In this document: piece by piece, positions 11,062-21,620 of the stretch | Layout of the letters: each line of letters opens with the position of its first letter | How positions within the stretch are numbered: position 1 is the first letter of the stretch | Source of the DNA: Notolepis coatsorum | Lineage: Eukaryota; Chordata; Actinopteri; Aulopiformes; Paralepididae | Reading direction: 5' to 3' | DNA: 64,000 bases | NCBI GenBank assembly: GCA_963971535.1 | Contig: OZ020593.1 | Span: 41,695,766-41,759,765 of the forward strand | Made by a program: the position numbers and the translations under genes | The notes under the pieces: model-generated | The model's database searches: none | The model's input: the letters and a program-made list of their open reading frames with translations, nothing else | What the model was told of the DNA's origin: nothing

Positions 11062-12660
11062 GTCTAGAGGATGATGATCTATTCTGACCTCCACCGGCGA
11101 TTCGCATTTGGGGCACGCGTCGCTGAGCAGTTCTCCCGCCGGCGTTGTGCTCCGGCTATGCAGCTGGATACTATGCCGCGAGAGGCGGTCGGCTGTGAGA
11201 GAGCTGACGGTCTCTCTAGGGCGGGTGGTGTTTTGCAACGTGAGCCTCAGGTGTGTCAGTTGTGCGGGGGCAGCTGTGCAGCTTGCGTCCCCGCACAACA
11301 GCCGGCTCCAAGCAAAAATCCCTTCGTTGCCTCTCCATAACGGTATGGAGGGGATTCTTGTTTGATGCCCCACGATAACACAGTGCTCCTCCTCAGAGAG
11401 TTCGTAGCTTTGTTTTCCTGGGGCCCCGATTCCGAGTCTAGGGTTCGAGTCCCGGGTCTGTGAAGAGGCTAGCTGTTAGCTTGGTGCTAACCGTCAGCCT
11501 GGAGTTAGCTGTTAGGCTAACCGTTGGTGTTAGCCGTGGGGAGGTAGCGGGCCCTGAACACTCTGACTCGGCGTCATCTCTGGCAGAAGATGTCGTCGGC
11601 CTGTACCATGACCGGCCGCAGGATGTGGGCGAAGCGCCGGAGCGAGGCTCCAGTCGTCGCCACTTCTGGCCCTGCCAGCTAGAGGCCTTGTCAACATGGT
11701 GGACCAGCCATTTGTTGCGGCCATTCATCCTGCGTCCGAGGGTCAGGTAGGACATTACACTATGCCCCACTCTTCCTTCCTCCCCCCCCGAATGTTTTTG
11801 GTTAATAACAATGTTTTTGTTTAACAAAACGTGTGTTTACTTCACTGCATTTTCGGGGATACGACGTGTGCTATGTGAACTCACAGCTACAAATGCTGGG
11901 GTTGCGATTCTTGCTTGGAGTGTTTGTGCAGTTTTCTTTGAAAATTGTGTTGGTCGCTATTGTGTATAGCTTAGCAAGGCTTGTAGTTCTAGCACTTGGC
12001 CAAGGCTTATGTCCTTCTCTCTACTTAAAGACAGCGTTCTTTCTTACATGAGTAAAAGTGAACTTTTTTTTTTATTGTATGATGAGAGTTGTGTGTGTTA
12101 CATGTAACGTTTAGGTAAACGTAGCATTGAGTCCACAACTGGTCTGGGTGTTAGCCTACAGAGTTGTACATATGTGGACCAAGGGCCTTGAGTCCCTCTC
12201 TTTAGCTTGATATTTTTTCTTTGCTTAAGGGTAATGATAAAAATAGCGGTGGCAAGTTTTTCACACATAAGCCAGAGCCGTGAAATAAAACCCGTTTTTA
12301 CACAAACAAGGTTATCGGCTGTGGCTGGCGTGCATGATGTAAAGCTTTTACTTTATAGGTAAGTATGTGCTTTCATCTGGCGCGCCATGCAACTGGTGTC
12401 ACGGCTCTGTTTTTTATGGCGTATCAGGGGTGAGGTGGTGAGGGGGTGGATAAAATAAACCTCCCCCCGGATATAGTTATATCCTTTACGAAACTGATTG
12501 GCCGAGAGGTTGTGCCTTTCTACCTATCAGTCTCCCTGTCGAGGGTGTTCTCTCTCTCGTCACAGGGGGGGGGGGGGGGGGGGGGGGTCCTGTCTCCCAC
12601 ACCAAATCAGGATAGGTGGGACACAGGATTCCCCCGGCCATTTGAAAACGTCACAGGCGC
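11062..12660. other. Unassigned, CpG-containing; no reliable gene
   Basis: Overlapping frames of up to 129 codons on both strands (11,071-11,827) show no domain I recognise, and their mutual overlap argues against all being genes. GCTAAC/TTAGCT repeats occur at about 11,470-11,540. A perfect G run of 23 bases lies at 12,565-12,587. Parts may belong to a decayed DIRS-type element, whose terminal repeats lie further right, but this is only an inference. Confidence 0.35.
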
Positions 12661-13466
12661 TTTCTCTTGCTGACCAAGAGACATGTCCGTGAGTTACAGG
12701 GCCTGTACTACAGACCGCTGTCATTGTAAAGGATAGGTGATGCAATGCAGTAGAGACAATTTGTCTTCTACTCTGCTCCCTACCAGTAGTGTATATTGGG
12801 TCAGAGCCTCCTCCTCAGGGAGTTTCAGAGCCTCATCCTCAGGGAGTTTGAGAGCCTCCTCTGAGTTTCAGAGCCTCCTCTGAGTTTCAGAACCTCCCTC
12901 TCAGTGAGGGAGCCTCCTCAGAGTTTCAGAGCCTCCTCCTCAGAGAGTCTTAGTCCAATTGTTACATGAACCTTTTTCAATTGTTTTACTCACGTTGTGG
13001 TCTCTCTGGGAAAATCACTGTCTTCTCCTCTTACATAAAGAGCAGAATTGACGCAGTTTTTATTCCCAGGCTCGAGAGGCCATTGAAGCACAAGCGCGTT
13101 TTCTTGCTGACCAAGAGACATGTCCGTGAGTTACAGGGCCTGTGCTGCAGACCGCTGTCATTGTAAAGGATAGGTGATGCAATGCAGTAGAGACAATTTG
13201 TCTTCTACTCTGCTCCCTACCAGTAGTGTATATTGGGTCAGCGCCTCCTCCTCTGAGTTTCAGAGCCTCCTCTGAGTTTCAGAACCTCCCTCTCAGTGAG
13301 GGTGCCTCCTCAGAGTTTCAGAGCCTCCTCCTCAGAGAGTCTTAGTCCAATGTGTTACATGAACCTTTTTCAATTGTTTTACTCACGTTGAGGTCTCTTT
13401 GGGAAAACAGCTGTCTTCCCCTCTTACATAAAGAGCAGAATTGACGCGGTTGTTATTCCCAGGCTC
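12661..13466. repeat. Tandem duplication of a 0.4-kb unit
   Basis: Bases 12,661-13,096 and 13,100-13,466 are near copies: both begin TCTTGCTGACCAAGAGACAT, contain GGATAGGTGATGCAATGCAG, then a run of GAGCCTCCTC/GAGTTTCA subrepeats, and end TTATTCCCAGGCTCG. Copy two has fewer of the subrepeats. Each copy thus contains its own smaller tandem array. No protein domain was recognised. Confidence 0.88.
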
Positions 13467-13497
13467 GTCATGTGAGGACCTGTGTCTGTGTCTTTTG

Positions 13498-13932
13498 TAG
13501 GGCTGTCCCCGACTAAGGATTTGGATAGTGACTATGATTGGCCGAAATTAGCCGATAGTCGACTATTAGTCGGCTATGACAAGTATAATATATTTTTTAA
13601 ATACAAAAAAATATTTATTCCATTTGGGCTATGGGGGTGCTTAATGTCTGAAGGAGTCAACGGAAGGCTTCTTGTCCTCTGCAAAAGCATGCAATTGGTC
13701 CACTGATGGATACATATTTGTCTAGTCTAGTGTGTTCATTAGATGGGTGAAATCCTCTTTCAGTGCCTATGTGCCTGTTTTCTTAGGCAGTTAGCCTCTG
13801 GTATGCGTGCCATTAGCATTAGCCACGCTTCTAGGCCTTTTTTTTTGTGTGTATTCGACTAAGAGGTTGGCAGTCGACTACGGCTCCTTTCGATCGATTA
13901 GTCGACTATTCGACTAATAGGGGTCAGCCCTA
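13498..13932. mobile_element. hAT-type MITE, 435 bp, exact 8-bp TSD
   Basis: The ends are TAGGGCTGTCCCCGACTA and, inverted, TAGGGCTGACCCCTATTA. They are flanked by the 8-bp duplication GTCTTTTG at 13,490-13,497 and 13,933-13,940. The interior has repeated GTCGACTA words near both ends and no coding capacity. An internal frame (13,482-13,706) spans the left TSD and is spurious. Confidence 0.93.
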
Positions 13933-13940
13933 GTCTTTTG

Positions 13941-14825
13941 TAGACCGGCTTCCTGCTGCTCGTCCCAGACAGCAAGGGGAAACATTGTGGGGTTCTTTCT
14001 TGTTAGAAATTCACCGTCACTGTTCTCGGGTTCTTTACGAGCATACACGCTGTTTTATGAAATCGGCGTGTGGTCTTACGAGACCGATCAGCGCTGGCCC
14101 AGGGTGTTTTTCAATGATTGAATCAGCTTATTTTATGCGGTCGGCTGGGAAGGAGATTTTTTGTCTCTACCGAGCGCCAGTGCACTAGGTTAGACTCGAG
14201 GCCTCGCGTGCATCTCCAGGGGGAGATGACGGAGTAGATCAAACATTGGCAGGGGGGTTTCGCGCCCGTTAGGTGGGCCACCGGGAGCAGTGCGTTCGCA
14301 TACTGACCGTCTTGGTGGCGCCCTCTGTGATGTTTTGGATCGACACACGTACCTACCCTCCTCTTAGGACTGGGGGCGGCGGCGTGACAAGGGCCGGACC
14401 GGATCAGTTTAACCCGTTGTCCGCCGGGGCGCAGACAAGTTCCTGGTACCCCGAAGGACCCTGAGCTTTTACGGGGGGAAAATGCCAGGGCGGACTGGAC
14501 GTCACAGGGGTTGATGTCATGAATGTGTGTGTCATGTAGATGTCACTACGAGTTGCCCTTAACAGTGGTGTGCATTGGTCCATACTGTACTTTTTTGCAC
14601 AATGTTAGGTGGGTGGTCCTTCTCCATTCATGTCACCCCTCCCTCCCTGCTGAGCCGGGGATGGGAGGGGGCTGTCGAGGAGGCTGCTTCTGTCAACTCC
14701 TCTATGCATCCCTGTGTAGGTCCCAGTCCTCCAGGCCCAGGTCGGGCTTTGCCCTCGTTGACCTGTTGGCCTGGGTTAACACTCTTTAAACCTGAAACGC
14801 TTGAACTGCATTGTATAGCTCTTAT
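13941..14825. other. Unassigned, possibly 3' part of a DIRS-type element
   Basis: No domain was recognised in the frames here. The GC-richer composition and the DIRS-like terminal repeat immediately to the right make it plausible that this is the decayed 3' end of a DIRS element, but no recombinase motif survives. Confidence 0.3.
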
Positions 14826-14867
14826 GTTCCAATAGAGCAGAGCGTAAGCTATATACGAAATATAACG

Positions 14868-15150
14868 AAGGTTACCCTATAACCCTAGTTATATGAGTAA
14901 TAGCGAGCGCTCTGCTCTGACTCACTGAGGACCCCACGGTCTTCCGTTTCGGCGGTGAAAGACTGGGGAAGGAGCTGATAGTATGGCCATGACCCCGCTT
15001 ATGTAGGAGCAGATGTGGGAGTGGTCAGGCAGGTGGGCAGGTGCGTACACGTGGTGAAAAGTTTTCATGATAGAATATGATTAAAGGGATACTTCCAATA
15101 GAGCAAAGTGCTCGCTATTACTCATATAACTAGGGTTATAGGATAACCTT
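14868..15150. repeat. DIRS-type inverted terminal repeat pair
   Basis: A 51-bp arm at 14,868-14,918 (AAGGTTACCCTATAACCCTA, then GTTATATGAGTAATAGCGAG) recurs inverted at 15,100-15,150 with a few mismatches; about 180 bp separate the arms. The motif TTCCAATAGAGCA is also present in direct orientation near 14,827 and 15,093. AAGGTTAC...TAACC sequences with nearby GAGCGCTCTGCTC are, as I recall, typical of fish DIRS termini. Together with the DIRS body to the right, the second arm may be the left terminus of that element and the first the right terminus of another. Confidence 0.6.
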
Positions 15151-15240
15151 CATTATCGCTGAACAGATTACTTATATTTTTAATCTCTCTATCTCATCAG
15201 GTAGATTTCCTCTAGTTTGGAAATCTACACGGGTGATTCC

Positions 15241-15723
15241 CTTTTTTTTTTATCCACTTTTTCTCCCATTTTCTATATTTTCTCCCATCCCAATTTCGTA
15301 TCATCCAATTCAACCCTCCCCTGTCACGAACGCTGTTTCTTGCCTCCCACAAGCCGGCTGCAATGTGGACTAAGTCATACATAGCACAAGTCCCCTCCGG
15401 TACTTGAGGTAACAGCAGTCGCATCTTTTCACCTGCGCAGCTCGATCTCTCAGTGGCGAGGAGTAACGCGTGGGAGGCTCACGCTGCCCCCGACACTTCC
15501 TGATTCTACTGCGCAGGCGCACCAACCGACCTGTAGGAGTCGCTGTCCACAACGCCCGATCCCCACCCATCAGTTTCCCACCCCCTAATACGGCCAATGT
15601 GTATTAGTATGAACGACCAGCTAAACTGAAAGCAATGTGGAGCGCTGGGCTCGAACAGGCAAGCCCAGCGTCTCCGTCATTCGTGGCGAGCGCCTTGCCC
15701 ACTACGCCACGTAGCCGCCCGTT
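15241..15723 (-). mobile_element. tRNA-headed SINE, copy 1
   Basis: Read on the minus strand it starts GGGCGGCTACGTGGCGTAGT with an A box (TGGCGTAGTGG) and a B box (GTTCGAGCCC), then a body of about 380 bp and an A-rich 3' end (GGGAGAAAAAGTGGATAAA). A 14-bp duplication, ACACGGGTGATTCC, flanks it at 15,227-15,240 and 15,724-15,737; this target lies inside the reverse transcriptase gene of a LINE. Near-identical to the copy at 29,173. The head is a pol III promoter derived from a tRNA, not a functional tRNA gene. Confidence 0.93.
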
Positions 15724-15729
15724 ACACGG

Positions 15730-16369
15730 GTGATTCCTTTACATAAGGGAGGTGATAGGGATAACTTAGATAATTATCGTCCTATCTCCAGGTTACCTTG
15801 CCTAGCTAAAGTCCTGGAAACACTAGTAAGCAAACAACTTAAATTTTACCTTTCAATAAACTCCATACTTAAATCTCAACAATCTGGTTTTAGAGCCAAA
15901 CATAGTACAACATCAGCCATCACTTTGGTTACAAATGACATTATTTCAGCATTAGATAAGAAGAAACATTGTGCTGCCCTCTTTATTGATTTATCAAAAG
16001 CATTTGATACAGTTGATCACTACTTACTTCTAAAGAAACTATCTAACATTGGGTTGGATGATAATGCCTGTGTCTGGTTTCAGGATTATCTATCTTCTAG
16101 GCGGCAGTGTGTGAAGTTAGGTCAAGCACAATCTGAATTCTTGGCCATGACTAAAGGTGTGCCACAAGGTTCAGTTTTGGGTCCTGTCCTTTTTGCATTT
16201 TATATGAATGATATTGTTTCTTCTTTGTATGGATGTCATGCCCATTTGTATGCTGATGACACAATTGTGTACTGTATTGCAGACTCTGTACAGTTGGCCA
16301 TTGAGAAATTGCAACTTTCCTTTTATGCTCTAGTCAGGATGCCCTTACTAGTCTTAAATTGGTTCTTAA
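15730..16369 (+). pseudogene. LINE reverse transcriptase core
   Basis: The frame encodes palm and fingers motifs of a non-LTR reverse transcriptase, counting residues from the listed Met: NYRPIS (15-20), FIDLSKAFDTVDH (85-97), GVPQGSVLGPVLF (143-155) and the catalytic YADD (174-177). The enzyme would copy its own RNA at a nicked chromosomal target. The frame is cut on the left by a SINE and on the right by the piggyBac-like element. The final residues before 16,369 are off frame from the resumed coding sequence, indicating a one-base shift near 16,330. The nearest relatives would be L2, CR1 or Jockey-group LINEs; not functional. Confidence 0.85.
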
Positions 16370-17295
16370 CACTTTCAGGTGGTGCCAGAGTTAGCTCTTG
16401 AATGCCACCATCGGCGCCAATGTTACGCTTAATATCGCCTAATCTATGTTTTAAATTATGGCTATGTGTCTAATCTGCCCGTCGCTTATCAAAGAATCCT
16501 TTTCCAGTCAGTGCTGTCAAGGCAGATTGGTTTTTTATCGCTTCATTTCCGTTTGAGAGCATTTTGAAAAGCATCTGTTTTGAGGTAAAAAACAGTCTAT
16601 TCTGGACCATTCTATGATAATCGTCTTTTACTGGAATATTCCAGAACGTTGATATTTGTCTGCCTATTTATGAATCGTTTTCAAATAAACGCTAGATGAT
16701 CAATATTATACGTGCACGCACGCACATTCGAGCCGCGCACGGATAATCGCCGTGTTCATTTCCTCTTGGATTTTTATAGTGAAACCGATAGAGCCCATTT
16801 CACAAAACAGCTTATATCTTCATCAAAATGAGTCTGATTGTCCTAACACTGATAACATAGATTCCTTACCTGACATCAGATGGTATCCAACTGGTATATT
16901 CCAATTCCTGATCACCATTCGAAAAAATCGATAAGTGTATAGATCCAACGTGATACAGTAGTACACATGATTCCGCGGGGCTCAGAGGATCCAGAATGAA
17001 CTCTGATAACCCCGGCTGCATCAGTGGACTGGAAAATGTAGAGTACAGGATTTTTTCCCCCATCCATTTTCATTGAGTCCATTCCAAAATCCCTTATGTC
17101 ATCTGGGAGACGATAGGGGGCGCTTTTTTCCACATCTGACCGCCGGCGGCGCTCGGGTAGACTAGGGTAGGCTCGCGTGATGCAATATGATTTCAGATCG
17201 CTAATTTTTTTTTTTTTAAATCCGAGAAATCTCATGAGTGGCTTTCAACGGGATATTAATAATTCCGAGAAAACTCGTGAGTGGCATAGAAAGTG
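16370..17295. mobile_element. piggyBac-like non-autonomous element, 926 bp
   Basis: The element is flanked by TTAA on both sides (16,366-16,369 and 17,296-17,299). The termini are CACTTTC and, inverted, CACTTTC, a 7-bp perfect inverted repeat, with GGTGGTGCCA versus TATGCCAC just inside. TTAA duplication is characteristic of piggyBac (Kolobok is the main alternative). The interior has no transposase. Removing it in thought brings LINE coding sense on both sides into register, supporting these boundaries. Confidence 0.83.
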
Positions 17296-17299
17296 TTAA

Positions 17300-17963
17300 T
17301 GCTAGTAAGACAAAGTTTATGTTGTTTTCAAGAGCAAGGAATATTAACTTTGATGATGTGAGGATATATACTGTCAGTGGCTCTTGTATAGAGAGAGTCA
17401 CTGAGTATAAATATCTTGGCCTGTGGCTTGACGAGAAATTTACATTTAAGTTCCATGTGGACAATCTTGCCTCTAAACTGCGACAGAAAATTGGTTTCCT
17501 GTACAGAAACAGATCCAATTTTCCTCTATTTAGTAGAAAAAGAATAGTTGAATCAGTCTTCTTATCAGTTTTGGACTATGGTGATGTAATTTATAGGCAT
17601 TCTGCGGCATCAACTCTTAAACCTCTGGATTCTGCATATCACTCAGCTATCAGATTTATAACTGGTGACAGATATGATACTCACCATTGTGTCCTGTATG
17701 ATAGGGTGGGTTGGCCTTCTCTTGCAGAAAGGCGCAACAAACACTGGTATTTATTTATTTTTAAAGCCCTTATTGGTAAACAACCTGTTTATATCTCCTC
17801 ACTGTTAGATTGGAATATTGGAACCTATTCAACTCGATCGAATGACTGGATGGTTCTTAGGGTTCCTCAAATTTGTTCTGAACTATGGAAGTCAGCCTTT
17901 TCCTTTGATGCCTCTAACTCATGGAATGTCCTTCAACTCTCGCTGAAATTGGAGGTTATATAG
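17300..17963 (+). pseudogene. LINE ORF2 C-terminal region
   Basis: The frame, open upstream through the piggyBac end, encodes the thumb and C-terminal part of the interrupted LINE protein: NASKTKFMLFSRA, YKYLGLWLDEKFTFKFHVD, then a region rich in Trp and basic residues, ending SWNVLQLSLKLEVI. These blocks normally follow the YADD palm in L2/CR1/Jockey-group ORF2 proteins. The stop is at 17,963. It is a displaced piece of the same gene as 15,730-16,369. Confidence 0.8.
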
Positions 17964-18134
17964 CATTACTGGCATCGCGTCTCGCTCTTCGCCATATTGA
18001 GATATATCTTTATCTCCAGCACCTACTGTGTTTCATTAACGAAAACAATGCACCCATGCACTTGACCAGGCCCCGCCCCAGTGTCCCCCTATAAGACACC
18101 GGACATGGTCACTCCCCCTTCCTCTTTTTTGTTT

Positions 18135-18169
18135 CCATCATGGACGCTGCAGTGCAGCGTCCATGATGG
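18135..18169. repeat. Perfect 17-bp inverted repeat with 1-nt spacer
   Basis: CCATCATGGACGCTGCA and its exact inverse flank a single G. The hairpin lies in the DIRS 5' region just ahead of the gag-like frames. It could form a strong RNA hairpin or a cruciform, or be the scar of an inverted duplication. Confidence 0.95.
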
Positions 18170-19109
18170 CGGCCGCCGACAGCCTTGGCGGCCGAGGGAT
18201 CGGCTACATTAGATGAGCACGCCCTAAAAAACCATCGCCGTCTAGCTGTGTCCAGCTCGCTCTCCGGTCACCCCCCCCCCCAACATCAGCGGGATAAGGG
18301 CTCTGATTTGTTTCCTTTGGTTGCGGGTCGCGTGCCTTCAATAAAGCGCCCCACGTTTCGCTTCTCATGGGGACAGGGGCTGACACCCAGTTGATGGCTG
18401 AAACTGGGTCTGTCCGTGAGAATGTTGTGCTGTCAAGCGGCTCCCACGCCACATGACAGCACAGGTCTGTGTTTGGTGAGCCTGGTGTTACGTCTGTCAA
18501 CTACAAAGGTTGTCAGCAGGGGGGCTCGAGACCTCTTGAGGCAAAACAGCGCGGGTTCCCCCGACCTCGCCTTCGCCAGGCTGGGTATCACGTTAGTGCC
18601 TCCCACTCCCGGAAGACCGGCAGTGGTCTGGCAGGCGCGCGTGATTTGGGTGGTAGTAATATCACTGCAGGGCTACGGTGTGTAGGAACCCACCCTATCG
18701 GGCAGTGTGGGGGCCTCACACCTTGCATGTCCAGCTGTAGAACAGTTCCTCAGCAATCCATGCTGGTGAGGTGTTCAGTGGGGGAGCTTTTGTCACCCAG
18801 TGTGATGTCAGCTTCCCCTGTATCAAACCGGCCCTTTCTGTCGGGGTCCCCCCTTGGGTGCGATTGCCTCGTTGGTAGTGTCGGGGTGCGGTATCCCAGC
18901 TCCACGAGACGCCCTGCTCGCGTGGTTGTCGAGTCCACGGTTGGCAACGCACAGCGGGTGGGACCGGGCCGCCTATCTACGATTTCTGGTGGACCAGCGT
19001 CAAGTGGCGGCGGGTGCGCTTGGGATTATCTTCACATATGGCTACAGCAGTGCCATATGTCGAGGTGGATGGAGAGAACGCTGAGGCGGGGACTTGTGTT
19101 TACACAACC

Positions 19110-20400
19110 CCACCCGTTTTCAGGTTTGGTACAGACCCTATTGTCAGGGTCACCAGCAGTGACAGCTCTAGCCGACGAGATCCAATCTCTGTGGGCGAAG
19201 CGAGCCATCGCCGTGGTCCCAAAGGAGGACGCGATGCGTGGCGTTTCCTCCCAGTATTCTCTGGTGCCCGAGAAATCGGGGGGGGGGGGGGTGTCAGACC
19301 CATGCTGGACCTGTCCCATGGAAGGTTCAGCATTTTTACCATCTCCCACCTGTTGAACGCTGTCAGGTGGGGGCCTGGTTCTCCTCCATAGACCTGTAGG
19401 ATGCGTATTCGCATCCCGATCTTCCATCCTAGGGCTTACCTACGCTTCCTTTGCAGGGTTTAGCGTATGAGTACCAGAGGCTGCCGTTCGGCTATTCTCT
19501 GGCTCCCCGCATCTTCACCAAGTGCGTGGAGACCGCACTGGGGCCTCTGCATCGTCGGGGGTTACGAAGTGTATTCTGCCCTGGATGACGTTCTGGTCCT
19601 TGGCCGGTCAGGGTAGATCGTCAGGTCTCATACCAGGCAGGTGGTGGAATTCCTCAACAGCCTGGGTTTTGCTGTAGACTGGAAGTAGAGTACTCCTCTT
19701 CCCAGTCAACGGGTGGAGTACTTGGGCTTATTCTAAGCTCAAGGTCTATATGGGCATCCCTCTCAGAGCGTGTTGTCGACACGCTCGGGAGGTTCCGTCC
19801 TAGGACGGTTACGGCGCTGTCCGTGATGCGCCTGCTCGGTATGATGGCATCTGCTCACTCTGTGGTCCCTCTTGGCCTCCTCTTCATGAGGAGGATACAG
19901 AGGTTGTTTTCCAGTATGGAAATAGACCCGGTGAGAGGCAAGTGGAAGCGGCTGAAGGTTCCCATGTCAGTACTGGGGGATCTCGCCCTCTGGGGAGGGC
20001 CTGGGGCCCTCACCAGCGGGGTCCCCATGGGCAGCAGGCTGTCACACGTCACGGTCTTCACCGACGCCTCCCTCACGTGGGGGGGGGACGTGTCGGGCCA
20101 ACGCAGTAGGGGGCAGCTGGCAAGACCATGCTGCCCGGTCTGCGCTACATTCAATGTGTTGGAATTGAAGGCAGTCCTTCTGGTCCTCAAACGGCTCGGC
20201 CACCTTGCGACGAACAACACGACGTCAGCGCTGTATATCGACAGACAGGGAGGAGTACGCTCCCCCGTCTGCACCGGGCGGCGGTCGAGCTCTGGCTATG
20301 GGCGTTTCTCCATCTGCGCAGCCTGAGGGCTCTCCACATCCCCGGCAGGGTGATGTGGGTGCAGGTGTGATGTCGCGGGGCGGTCCTCACCCTGACGAGT
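19110..20400 (+). pseudogene. DIRS reverse transcriptase and RNase H
   Basis: Recognisable blocks in order across several frames: LADEIQSLWAKRAI and VVPKE (about 19,165-19,220), YSLVPEKSGGG (19,255-19,285), VRPMLDLSHGRF (about 19,291-19,330), YEYQRLPFGYSLAPRIFTKC (about 19,465-19,525), then MMASAHSVVPLGLLFMRRIQ (19,841-19,900), and RNase H: VTVFTDASLTWGG (about 20,047-20,085), NVLELKAVLLVLK (about 20,150-20,190), LYIDRQGG. A frameshift occurs at the G run 19,279-19,290 and stops occur near 19,388 and 19,590. The catalytic palm motif is damaged (around 19,570-19,590). No function expected. Confidence 0.82.
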
Positions 20401-20719
20401 GGGGATTATGTCCAGACATAGTCAGGCAGGTCTGGGACCGATTCCGTGGCCGTCCGGGATTCTGTACGCTTCCCCCCCACTTACACCTGATAGCTCAGCT
20501 GTTGGGGCGGGTATGTCGGGAGCGCGGGACTTGGTCCTGGTCGTGCAGGGCCGGGGCTCAGCTGTGTGGTCCCCGGCCCTGATTCAGCTCTGTGTGGCCC
20601 CGCCGTGGCCTGTTCCGTGGTCACCGCGGCCCCTCTCTCAGGCACGCGGAACTCTGTTCTGCCTTCCTGTTCTGGGGCAGCCTCTAGGCTTGGCTGCTGA
20701 CAGTGTGAATCTGGTGGGG

Positions 20720-21620
20720 ATGCGTCTTGGCTATTCTGTGGTTAACGCTATCCGGTACGCGCGCGCTCAGTCCTCTACCACGGCTTACGCTGGGGAGTGG
20801 CGTATGGTCGAATGTGGGTGCGGAACGTTGTTCAGCCACCCTCTCGTGGGACGTTCCTGCTTGGCGCTCGGCGTCTCAAGCCGGTGGAACGTTCTCTGTC
20901 TCCGAGTGGGACCTCCAACTGGTCCTCGGCCGGTTGTCTGAGGCCCCGTTTGAGCCTCTTGAGCAGGCGTCGTTGGAGCAGCTGTCTTCAAGACTGCGTT
21001 TCTACTGGCCATCACCTCCGCTAAGCGCGTGGGTGAGCTGTGTGCTCTCTCGGTGCGGCCTGAGTGCTTGTCTATTCGTGCCAATAGCGGTGCGACTCTG
21101 AGGCCTACTCCAGTCTTCGTGCCAAAGAATATCTGGAGCTCTTTTCGCTCCAGGGATATTGTGATTCAGGCGTTTCATCCGCCTCATCACGCTAGTGGCT
21201 TAAAGGCGAGCCTTCATCTGTCGTGTCCTGTCCGTGCTTTGAGGGTTTACCTCAGTCGGACTCGGGATCTCAGGGCTGCCGATCAACTTTTTGTTTGTTA
21301 CGGTGGCCCTCGCGCTGGTAAGGCACTGTCCAAGCGGCGCCTGTCACGTTGGTTGTGCGAGGGCATTGCCCTTTGCTACACGTTGGCTGGACAGGCCCCC
21401 CCCTGGGGGTGTCAGGGCGCACTCCACTCGTGGAGTGGCGGCCTCTGCCGCCTTGTTAGGGGGGGCCTCAGTGGAGGACATCTGTGCTGCGGCCTCCTGG
21501 TCCTCCCCGGGTCCCTTCGTTAGGTTTTACCTCATGGACATGACTGGGGGTTCTGTCTCCCAGGCGGTTCTGAGGTCTGGGACCTCCCCTGCGTCCCGCC
21601 TGTCGGTGGGTTTGCAGGGG
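20720..21620 (+). pseudogene. DIRS tyrosine recombinase
   Basis: The region encodes the phage-integrase-like catalytic fold of DIRS elements: the first catalytic Arg in KRVGELCALSVRP (Arg codon 21,026-21,028), the box II HxxR signature AHSTRGVA (His codon 21,420-21,422, Arg 21,429-21,431), and the nucleophilic Tyr in FVRFYLMD (codon 21,528-21,530). This enzyme would recombine circular DNA into the genome in place of an integrase. The catalytic residues remain, but a frameshift at the C run near 21,391-21,400 puts the first Arg in a different frame from HxxR and Tyr; upstream N-terminal sequence (RYARAQSSTTAYAGEWRM) is also frame-shifted. Confidence 0.85.

Larger units (their letters stand above)
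15151..17964 (+). mobile_element. LINE (L2/CR1/Jockey group), carrying SINE and piggyBac insertions
   Basis: A 5'-truncated non-LTR retrotransposon. Coding sequence starts within the reverse transcriptase N-terminal region (ITYIFNLSISSG at about 15,165-15,205), is interrupted by a SINE at 15,241-15,723, resumes with the RT core, is interrupted again by a piggyBac-like element at 16,370-17,295, and finishes with the C-terminal region to 17,963. Both interruptions are bounded by target duplications, and the coding sense continues across each. There is no obvious poly(A) or repeat tail. It appears to have entered the 5' region of the DIRS element: CATTATCGC precedes it and GGCATCGC follows. Confidence 0.8.

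Noticed and set aside
15640..15723. Functional tRNA gene
   Set aside because: A and B boxes are present, but the copy has a SINE body, A-rich tail and TSD; the same holds at 29,173 and near 32,460.
18416..19427. Overlapping frames of 125-295 codons in the DIRS gag region
   Set aside because: Only parts of each frame carry DIRS sense; none is a whole gene, so the region is described within the element.
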